A stretch of 64,000 nt of DNA from Amblyornis subalaris. Taxonomy: Eukaryota; Chordata; Aves; Passeriformes; Ptilonorhynchidae. The stretch spans positions 1,984,001 to 2,048,000 of the forward strand of contig JACAXG010000052.1 in NCBI GenBank assembly GCA_018881555.1, written 5' to 3'. This document shows, piece by piece, positions 52,459-60,919 of the stretch (its first letter is position 1; the number at the start of each line of letters is the position of its first letter). Position numbers and translations under genes: made by a program. The notes beneath the pieces are model-generated. The model saw only the letters and a program-made list of their open reading frames with translations. It was not told where the DNA came from and did not search any database.

Positions 52459-52665
52459 TCAGTCCTCATTTAGTGCTGTGTTGCTAACAAAATTATATAT
52501 TAAGTCAGCTGCTCCCCTCCTCCACTTCATATCACTGAGGGCTGCTGAAACACAGTAATTCAGCAGCTCCATCATCTGGTTGTATAAAGCTTTGGTGAAG
52601 CTACTCANAGTGGGTACACTTCTGGTGCCGAGAGCAGAGGATATCGGCTTAACCAGCTCAGGCAT
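52459..52665 (-). other. Unidentified open frame beside the CR1 cluster
   Basis: A minus frame of 68 codons begins at an ATG and extends in frame a little further upstream. It includes ALYNQMMELLNYCVSAALSD and ends NED before a TGA. Composition is protein-like. It abuts the CR1 pile-up, so it could be an unrecognised transposon remnant, a host exon or chance. No family is recognised and one codon contains an N. Confidence 0.15.
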
Positions 52666-52699
52666 TTTTAAACATTTCTGAGGATGGCTGCTCCAAAAT

Positions 52700-53550
52700 G
52701 TTCATGGATTCCAGGTTTTAGAGGAACTTGGACAAACTTGAGAAGAGGGCCCATGGGAACTTCATGATGTTCAACAAGTCCGAGTACAAGGTGCTGCTCT
52801 TGAGTTGGGGCTTTCCCAGATATAAGTACAGATGGGGAGAAGTCACTGAGACTAGCCCTGCTGAGAAGGACTTGGGGATTCTCATGGACGAAAAGCCTGA
52901 CATGAACCAGAAATGTGTNCTCACAGCCCATCTACAGCCAACTACCTTCTGGGCTTCATCAAAAGAAAGTGGCCAGCAAGATGAGGAAGGTGATTCTGCC
53001 TCTCTGCTCAGCTCTCATGAGACCCCACCCGGAGTGCTGCATCCAGCTCTGAGGCCCTCAGCACAACGAAGATGTGAACCTGTCGGAGTGGGCCAAGGGA
53101 AGGACCACGAAGGTGATCAGAGGGCTGGAGGATGTCTCTTATGAAGACAGGCTGGGAGAGCTGGGGTTGTTCAGCCTGGAGAAGAGAAGGCTCAGGGGAG
53201 ACCTCACTGCAGCCTTCCACTGTACTAAAGGGGGCTTATAAAAAGAAGGGAGAGGGACTTCTCNTATGGGCAGATAGTGACATGACAAGGGGCAATGGTT
53301 TTAAACTGAAAGAGAGCAGATTTAGATTAGATACTAGGAAGAAATTCTTCACTGTGGCAGTGGTGAGGCACTGGAAAAGAGTGCCCAGACAAGTTGTGGA
53401 TGACCCATCCCTGGAAGTGTTTAAGACCTGGTTGGATGGGGCNCTGAGCAACCTGATCTAGTGGAATGTGTCCGTGCCCACAGCAGGGAGTTTAGAACTG
53501 GATGATCTTGAAGGTGTCTTCNAACCCTAAACACTCTATGATTCTACAAC
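52700..53550 (+). mobile_element. CR1 LINE, 3' part, plus orientation
   Basis: A clear match in memory to the avian CR1 3' region. It holds the end of the reverse-transcriptase frame (aggaacttggacaaacttga onward), the agccctgctgagaaggactt block at 52854, the ggctgggagagctggggttg and ttcagcctggagaagagaag blocks at 53150-53190, the late block tggatgacccatccctggaa, and the terminal ctctatgattct at about 53533. It is 5'-truncated, as most CR1 copies are, and interrupted by stops and frameshifts. The long open frame at 52728-53144 belongs to it. It appears younger than the 7-8.6 kb LINE. Confidence 0.92.
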
Positions 53551-53559
53551 TCATTCTCA

Positions 53560-54037
53560 TGTTTGANCACCCTCACATTGAATTTTTTCCCCTTAATCAT
53601 AATTTCCTCCATTCTAACTTGTGTCCGTTGTCTTTCATCCTATAACTATGCATTCTCATAAGGAAGAGTGTGGCTCCACTTCTTTATACACTCCCATTAG
53701 GAAATTGAAGAAAACATGAACTGTTTCTTTAGCTTTCTCTTTTTAATGCTCAAGAAACCCGGGTCTCAGTTTCTCCTCCTATGCCATGTTTTTTAGACCA
53801 ATGACCCTCCTGGAGGTCCTCCATTAGTCTCACTTTTGTCAGTGTTATTATATCAATGTCCCTCTTAAAGTGAGGAGCCCATAAATGCACACAGTACTCC
53901 AGATTTAATCTCCCACGTGATACTCCCTATGAGAGAGGAAGAACCATTTAGGCTGGACCTGTTAGCTACATTACTGCTAATGCAAACAAACATGCCGGGG
54001 CCCCCCTTGCTGCAAGGGCACACCATCAATTCATGAT
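53560..54037 (-). mobile_element. CR1 LINE, 3' portion, minus orientation
   Basis: Plus-strand reading gives the reverse complement of CR1 landmarks: tgtcctttcatcctat-like text near 53630, the catatgag-region counterpart near 53780, agtactccagatttaatctc at 53894, and tgctgcaagggcacaccatc at about 54010. Its own 3' end, expected just left of 53560, is missing where the plus-strand CR1 ends. Confidence 0.8.
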
Positions 54038-54044
54038 GATGATT

Positions 54045-54302
54045 GAGTGAATATGAATAAGAATCAGGGGGAGGCCAAAAAGGCAGATATCATAATGGGA
54101 GTCTGTTATGGACAACCCAACCAGGATGAAGAGGCAGAGGAAACATTCTATAAGCAGCTGGGAGAAGCCTCACAATTGCTAGCCCTTGTGCTGATGAGGG
54201 ATTTCAACAGTGCAGATACCTGCTGGAAATACAGCAGAGAGGAAATAGTGTAGGAGGTTCCTGGAGTGTGTGGAAGGTAACTTCCTGGCATAACTCATAT
54301 CT
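54045..54302 (+). mobile_element. CR1 ORF2 endonuclease fragment, plus orientation
   Basis: This encodes part of the CR1 apurinic-like endonuclease. In frame at 54047-54253 are the landmarks GVCYGQPNQDEEAEETFYKQ and LVLMRDFNSADTCWKY, in which the conserved GDFN motif has become RDFN. After the stop at 54251 the CR1 reading continues in another frame (RRFLECVE-like), so a frameshift has occurred. It ends abruptly at the LTR fragment. It is dead and lacks the reverse transcriptase. Confidence 0.8.
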
Positions 54303-54698
54303 GAGCAGGCAGGTGTTCAGCCACCTCCAGAACAGGGCCCCATCACATGTAATGGTTATCTGGGAAGACAAACACCATCACTCTAATTTCCCCCCTTCCT
54401 CCTTCTTCCCCCCACTTTATATACTGAGCATGATGCCATATGGTCTGGAATATCCCTTTAGTCAGTTTGGGCCACCTGTCCTGGCTGTCTCTGCTCTCAA
54501 CCTCCCACGCAACCCCAGCTTCCTCACCAGTGTGGCAGTACAAGAAGCAGAAAAGACCTTGGCTCTGTGTAAGCCCTGCTCAGCAATAACAAAAACATCT
54601 CTACTGTTATCAACCCTGTGTTCGGCACAAATCCAAAAGGCAGCCCCAAAGCAGCCACTGTGAAGACAATTGATTTTATCGCAGACAAAACCAGCACA
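54303..54698 (-). mobile_element. Truncated ERVL-type LTR, same family as 10.1 kb
   Basis: The reverse complement matches the 5' two-thirds of the LTR at 10085. It contains the cagcaca end at 54693-54698 (the LTR start on the minus strand), the gaatatccctttagtcagtt block at 54449, the ccatatggtc centre and the counterpart of the cttcccaagtaac region. The 3' third of the LTR is missing at the junction with CR1. The 131-codon frame at 54268-54663 is fortuitous. Confidence 0.8.
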
Positions 54699-54990
54699 AG
54701 CTGCAACTAAAATGTCTTCTTCAGGATACCACAGAGGGGTTTTTCAGGTTAGAAATGGCAGTCTTTGGGAATCCTGTAGTTTGGGACTCCCTGGCATGTA
54801 ACATTTTGTTCAGACCTTTTCAATGAAATTCCACACTGCAGAAAGTAAAAAAATGATTGACGAGAAATTGACTGAATGGCACAACAGTGAACCATTACCT
54901 CTAAATCAAGGTTTTCCCCATCTCCAACAAATATTTAAATAGGAAGTAATCTGTGAAAATTGTTACTAACCTTCTTTTCTGTCAACACAG

Positions 54991-55035
54991 AGCGCTGAAG
55001 CAGACCTTGCATTGGGACCATTACTNGCTATGAAG
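54991..55035 (+). other. Candidate 45-nt internal exon with strong splice signals
   Basis: A textbook branch site (tactaac at 54964-54970) is followed by a pyrimidine tract and cacag. The segment ends AAG|gtaaag. Its 15 codons are open and phase 0 (SAEADLALGPLLAMK, with an N in one codon). The next in-frame candidate, after an acceptor at 55593, would add ELLRES and a stop at 55612-55614. Neither peptide is recognised; it may be a noncoding exon or chance. Confidence 0.25.
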
Positions 55036-56817
55036 GTAAAGAATCTGAGGCAAGAGTCTCATGTGGAGTGACTGGAAGTCAAGCTGCTGCTTAGAGGGTA
55101 GATGACCTCAGTAAGAAGTTCAAAACTAATGCAAAAAGAGGCTCAGTTCTAGTAGCAATGATAGAGGAGAAAAATGAAATATCAAGAAATCTTTAAATAA
55201 GCAAAGTACAAGAATTATTCTTTTGGAATGAAAATGGCTTTTCCATGTACCTTTCTGTACAGCAAATGCCAAGACTTCTCATTATTCTGTTTCTTCTGGA
55301 GCCAGGGGCAGCAGAATCAACATATTCTTTTCATTACAATCCCCAGGGGATAATTGAAATATAATTGCATTTTTTATGAGGTGTTTGGATTTTAACTTTA
55401 TTTTTTTTTAGATACTTTTACTTTCTAAGAAAAGAAAGAAGTAGTAAAGTAGCTAGTCAAGTCACTCGGGTTAATCCTTTTAAATTACTTTGACAGACTT
55501 CAATGGAAAAAGTCTTTTTATTCTTTTCCCCAAATGTATAGTAATAAAAAAAGTAAATCACTCCTCTTCTATTTTTTAATTCTAATTTTTTAGGAACTAC
55601 TGAGAGAGAGTTAGTTCTGATTATGGATAATTATGGAGCTGGCACAGACATTCAAGGATAATTCAACAATGGCTTGAGCAAAATATAAGCAAAGAAGTAC
55701 TGTAATAGGTACAAATCAAGTCCTCAGCTGGGAGCTGCTACAAAGCACTCAAATGCCCCCTGCAATTGCTGGAGACATATTTACATCATGCAATGCTCTT
55801 ACACAATTAATTTGTGTTGGCTACATTTTGTCTTCACTGAAGAAGATACAAAAATGGCAGAGGATTGAAAGGAAAAGTCATTCCTACTTTCCAAACTAGC
55901 TCCTGCATAAGAATGTTGACTGTCTAAAATACTGGGTGCCTGTGTAGTCAAGGACGCGCTTGAACAAGTCAGTCAATAGACATTGGCAGACACTTCAGAC
56001 AGGATGGATGATTTGTTCCCTGGAGGTGCCAACTGCTCTGGGCAGGGTGGGCCAAGACACTCTGTCCAGCTGAGGTGGTGGAAATTATGTAGGGCGAAAT
56101 CCACCCTGAATCGTTCAGTACAACCAGGTTTTCCAGCCTNCAGAAGGGGTCTCTTTATTTTATTTATTGCTTCACATTGGATAAGTTAAATGAATGTCAA
56201 GGACTTGTTTTTTAATTCAAATGTTTCTTCATTTTGAGATATTATGCTGACATCTGCTCATCATCTCTAGTCAGTTTTTAAAAAAAAATATTAGCAAACT
56301 AGGTCTTCAGCTTTCCTTATCTGACAAGGGGCAGAATAGTTCTAATGAATCAATCTTCATCATCCACTTTAGCATCACACTGAAACAGGACATTGACATT
56401 CTCTGTTTCAAAGACTGAAGTTCCTCATCACCTGCATAATAGGAAGAATAAGGTATTTTTCCTTTTCATTTTTGACAGTTTAAATTAAAGTGTGTCTCTG
56501 GCTTTCTCACAGACAAGGTTCTTTTAAGACAGCAGATAAAGTCCAATGTTTGAAGAACATTAATTATAGGTTCAGATGATAAAAACTGGCTGGAGTAGGC
56601 TAATTTTTACAAAAGACCTCACGGTGTCATGTTCATGGGAAAAAAAAAAAGAAAAAAGAAAAAAAACCAGAAAACCTCACCACTCCAGACTGAAAGAATC
56701 ACATGCAACATGTATGGTAAACTAGCCTCTCATCTTCGCTCAAAGTTCACTTTATTGGCAAATTTAAAATTATAAAAATTCTCCAACTCCTCTTTAGATG
56801 AGCATCTAATTTTTTTT
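55036..56817. other. No recognised gene; purine-rich tract
   Basis: Noncoding sequence. An A-rich tract with a few G's lies at 56640-56666. It is not preceded by a recognisable SINE body, so it is not called as a retroposon tail. Confidence 0.5.
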
Positions 56818-57130
56818 TCTAAATATAATAATCATCAAGTCCAACTGCCTAACTGCTTCAGGGCTGACCCAAAATCAAAAGCATGTTATTCAGGGCANTG
56901 TCCATATGCCTCTTAAACACTGATAGGCTTAGAACTTTAAGAGTAAGAGTTTGTTTCCTATGCATACTGTAACAGACTAGGATAAAAGTAAACACAGCTT
57001 CAAGAAAACGAAACTTCTCTTGGGCATTTATCTTTCATTTCCAATTTTTGGTCAAATAGTTCATTCTGTATAAATTCTTTCCTAATGCAATGCTGTATAA
57101 CCTTGTCCATGGATTCTTGCCTACAGATGT
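56818..57130 (-). mobile_element. CR1 LINE 3' end, minus orientation
   Basis: The plus strand shows the reverse complement of the CR1 3' UTR: aatcatcaagtccaactgcc at 56830, ctgcttcagggctgaccc, then tgtccatatgcctcttaaac near 56900. Further right, ttctgtataaattctttcct and aatgcaatgctgtataacct (about 57063-57103) correspond to the gaatgca/aggaaagaattt stretch of the same UTR. About 60 bp near 56960-57020 do not fit and may be an insertion or diverged. A 70-codon frame at 57000-57212 falls in this UTR and is not a gene. Confidence 0.75.
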
Positions 57131-59793
57131 TCTCTCTATATAATAAAGTGTCAGATACGATAAACTTCAAGGTGCTACTTTCACTTGAGAAAAACTCTGT
57201 AAGCCACTCCATTTCCCCTGTGTTGCTCTGCTGAGCANCATTTTAGTGTAATCCTGTTTAAAACATGCATGAAATACAGTAGAGATAAACAGAGATTTGG
57301 GACCGAACAACATAAATTATTAAAAGCACCGAAAACCTCTGCATGAATCCAATATGAAAAGTATAATTTGAGTAAAGAAGAAATCCATAGGATCTCTCAG
57401 AAAAAATAAATTGTACAGGAAGTGTTCCAATTACTCTCTCCTGATATAGCAAGGAGTAGTGAATTCCAGCAGGGTTGGAAAGTGAGACATTTAAAAGTGA
57501 TTTTTTTTTCCCAGAACAATCAATATAAGAAATTAATCTTCTAATCTTTTATGCCTCCCTCTTGATATATTCGGGTTAGTGCATTTTAGAAAAGGATGAA
57601 ATATACACACAGATATTAAAAAATGAAATTTCAGAGTCAAAAGCCTGGATAGTGTACCCAAGTGCACAGAGCCAACACTGGGTATCACTTTAAAAATTAG
57701 CTGGGGGAAAGCTGCTGTATAACTGGCTGTTNAGGGGATTCAGGAGTAGAGTGGAAATTGTAATACTTTGCTGCCGTTCTAGCCTAGCATAGCAATTTTT
57801 ATAGATAAGGTAAAATGCTGTGGCCCAAAGAGAGATGCACTGCTGACAAGGAGTGAGAGGTATACCTGAATTGATGGTACTTTATTCAGAGAGGCAAGCC
57901 TTATTTTTGCAGAGATTTTTCAAAGCCTAAATCTTCTACATCCTGATCTTCTTGTAGAGGCCCAGAGTTTCTTTTGAAAGGCTGGTCAGACTCAGCAGGG
58001 TTTCCTCTGACTGACACTGGTACAAGCCAAATGCAAACAGACCAAGGGCTGTCATCAGGTGTTTTTTACACAAATGACTCTGGCAGGTTTCAGAGGCTAA
58101 CTCAGGTTCCCACAGCTCTTCATTGCTTTTGGCTGTAGGAACCTACCCAAGAGCTGAGCTTCCAAAGCAGAGTACCAGAGCACCTGAGCCTGGGACCCAA
58201 AGAAATTGCCAGACTTATTTCACAAGGTCTATTAGTCTCACCCCAAATGTAACAAACTAAAAAAAAGAAACAAACAACAACAACAACAAGAGCTAATTTA
58301 ACCTATTTCTTATAATGAGACATCCTATGCTGGTATAGTTTATACTTAGAAAATGATGTAATTTACTGCAAAAAANCAGCTCAGTAAAATCCACACAGCC
58401 TTACTTGCAGGTATTCACAAATTTATGAGATGAAAGTGCTGACTTAGTGCACCTGTATACTGTTTTGATTACACTTCATTTCTACCTAGTTTAAAGTAGA
58501 TTTCAGGGACTTTAGGAGCACCCACACAATAAATTGTAGTGGTCATGCAAAGACTGTAAGGATCCAGATTTTTTTTTATTACAACTCATGACCAATTAAA
58601 GTGGTTAGCAAATTTGCCTTAAAGGAAATGCTGTCATTCTGGAGAAAAAGGGGAATTTGGAGAAACTTGCATGACTATGGTAAAAACGGGTTGTGATGGT
58701 ATTATTGCTGTCATCCTACGGGTTTCTTTTCCTTCCAGAGAAAGTACTTGGAGATAGAGCAGTGGATATTGAATTTATACCAGTTGGTGTTTTGGGAATT
58801 TATCAGATTTTTCTTTTCNTTTTTTTTTTTCATTGACATTTAGAAGAAGCTAAGCCATTACAACTCTTGGTTTCAATGTGGTGAATTTCACAGTTTCCTA
58901 AGTGTTTTCCTCCTCTCCTTGAGACATCTGTGTGTTTTCCAGAGAAAGGGAAAGCTTTGGTTTTTTGTTCCTTCATTCATACATAGAAGTGTTTGTTCAA
59001 GGAGAGATGGTTCATGAGAACTGCAATGTGAAAATGTTATCTGCAACGTAGTACTTGGGCATATGTTTCTACTCACTGAGAAAAAAAACAAGGAAAAAAA
59101 GAAAAAAAAGACTATAATGAAGAAAACAAGTAAAATGAAGATGTTTCCAGATGTTTCCAAAATTAAAATGTTGTTACTTGTTCAATGTGGGCGATGATCA
59201 CACTGAAAAAGACTAAGTTGTTCCTTGCTCAGATTAGTCTGAGATTACTATGAATGTATTTAAAGTAAGCTTTCATCATCACCCAAGGGTATTATATAAA
59301 ATTATGTTGTTTGACTGAATTATGGATTCTAAATCTGTGGGGTTCATTCACAAAAAGTACTTAAATGGGTGTAAAAAGAGATGGAACTTGTAAATTTATT
59401 ATGAAACTATTTTAGAAAATATGAATTAGTGAATTTTGCTCATGCCAAATTTTATTTTACTTACTCACTTCTATATTGTCACAGAATATAGTGACACTTC
59501 TAAAAGTAGGAAAAAAATTTTTAGCTGAATTAGTCAGAAATATTTGACAATATGTAAGTCATAGTTAAGAATATTGAAATAAATAATGCTACAAAATATT
59601 TACATGTATCCTCTCTACATACATATTTCATATAAAGACTAAATTTCTTGTTAAAAAACTATGTTCAGAATCTCTTGCCCAGAACATTCATGCAAGTAGA
59701 AAGTGTTGAAATTGGACGCATCCTTTGTTTTCATATTTTTAACTTTTATTGGTATTACATTTTGTCATTCCGAACATATACTTTTCAAACTGN
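57131..59793. other. No recognised gene
   Basis: AT-rich sequence. A frame behind an acceptor-like site (ttccttccag, ending 58738) runs from 58741 to a stop at 58834 and reads KVLGDRAVDIEFIPVGVLGI, but it has no donor and another frame is open too. A-rich tracts lie near 59082-59109. Confidence 0.5.
58275..58289 (+). repeat. (CAA)5 microsatellite
   Basis: Five perfect CAA units within an A-rich stretch. Confidence 0.9.
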
Positions 59794-59887
59794 AATATTT
59801 ATGTCTCATTTTTTTACAGTTCAAGCCAAATCTTCGCTTGAATATTTATGTCTCATTTTTTTACAGTTCAAGCCAAATCTTGGCTAT
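59794..59887 (+). repeat. 47-bp tandem duplication (two copies)
   Basis: Copies start at 59794 and 59841. The first 41 bases of each (59794-59834 and 59841-59881) are identical, starting aatatttatgtctca; the last six differ. Each copy contains ttttttacag, a splice-acceptor-like string. Such high identity in noncoding DNA implies a recent duplication or a collapsed polymorphism. Confidence 0.95.
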
Positions 59888-60388
59888 AAAGGCCGTAATT
59901 TGATATAGTGTAAGCACAAACACTTGTGTTTCCATAGTACTTTGAGTAATTCTTATATTAAAAACTATTCTGGAAAAAAACAAAGTACTGTCTAAAAATT
60001 GTTTTGAACACCATATTGGCCATTGGACAGACATCTTGTGCACATTTATTTAATTTGACAATGTGCTGTGGGTCTGTAATCTGCATGAATCTTTAGAATA
60101 AATCATGCTTCTGTCCTTTAAGAAACTCCTCGTAAAGGTGACCGAATCCTATTGAATTTTGAATTTTGTCTCCAGAAATTCCGTCTAGCTTTTCTCCCAT
60201 CTTGAAATGTGAACACTACATCGGTATGAATTTAGCATATATACGTTGCTCATATGAATGCATTCTTCATATTATATGATTTTGCAATTCAGAATTATAG
60301 TTTTCAAAATGTTCTGCAAACTTTGACTGTTTCCATTATAACTTAGGTGCAGATGTGTCATTAATAGCACGAGTTTGAGTGCTGTGTC
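59888..60388. other. No recognised gene
   Basis: AT-rich noncoding sequence with no visible feature. Confidence 0.5.
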
Positions 60389-60919
60389 TGCGGTGGGCTG
60401 ACCCCAGCTGTCAGCTCAGACCCCAGTCAGTCACTCGCTTACTCCTTCCCAAGCAGGCTTAGGGAGAGAACTGTAAGGATAAAAGTGAGGAAAAACGCTT
60501 GGGTTGAGATGAACACTCTGGTAAGCGAAGNGGAGGGGTGGGGGGAAAAAGAAAAGAAAAGCAGTGATGCTGAAAGCAATCCCTCACCAATATCAAAGCA
60601 ATGTCCTGACAGTCCCCAAGTAATTGTTATTCCCGCCCCATTTTATTGCTGAGTGTGTTACGGAGTATGTGCAATTTCCCTTTGGTCAGCTGGGGTCAGC
60701 TGTCCTGACTGACCAAATCTCATTGACTCTGACTGTCAATTTCTTGCCTATCCCAGCCTCCTCTCTGGGGCAGCACAATGAGAAACAGGGATGGCCTTGA
60801 CACTAAATAGCTAAAACACGGGTGTGCCATCAGCACTTTCTTGGTCACCAGTTGAAAACACAGCACCACAGAGCTGTGAAGAAAATTAACTCCACCCCGG
60901 CCGGACCCAGTACAGTGTG
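60384..60919 (-). mobile_element. Solo LTR of the 10.1-kb ERVL-type family, minus orientation
   Basis: The LTR spans 60389-60914 (526 bp), reading TGCGGTGGGCTGACCCC at the left and ending AGTACA at the right. Its reverse complement matches the family at 10085. Both copies share the block tttggtcagctggggtcagc (60681), and near its right end is the family segment gaagaaaattaactccaccc. The flanks gtgtc (60384-60388) and gtgtg (60915-60919) match at 4 of 5 bases, a likely 5-bp target-site duplication with one later change. No internal retroviral sequence adjoins it. The TATA region is degraded. Confidence 0.82.

Noticed and set aside
52728..53144. 138-codon plus frame as a host gene
   Set aside because: The nucleotide sequence is CR1 throughout; the frame is a relic of CR1 ORF2 and its UTR.
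54268..54663. 131-codon plus frame as a gene
   Set aside because: Nearly all of it is antisense to the ERVL-type LTR fragment.
56640..56666. A-rich tract as a SINE or processed-pseudogene tail
   Set aside because: No retroposon body, target-site duplication or coding remnant lies beside it.
53560..57130. Active LINE or intact retrovirus
   Set aside because: All CR1 pieces are truncated and frameshifted, and no gag, pol or env remains beside any LTR.
57000..57212. 70-codon minus frame that first looked like a coding exon
   Set aside because: It lies in the 3' UTR of a minus-strand CR1 (the aggaaagaatttatacagaa segment and flanks fit the CR1 end), and no consensus donor follows.
58741..58836. 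Short protein-like frame after a strong acceptor
   Set aside because: No donor; it runs into a T-tract and stop, and a second frame is equally open, so coding choice is not supported.
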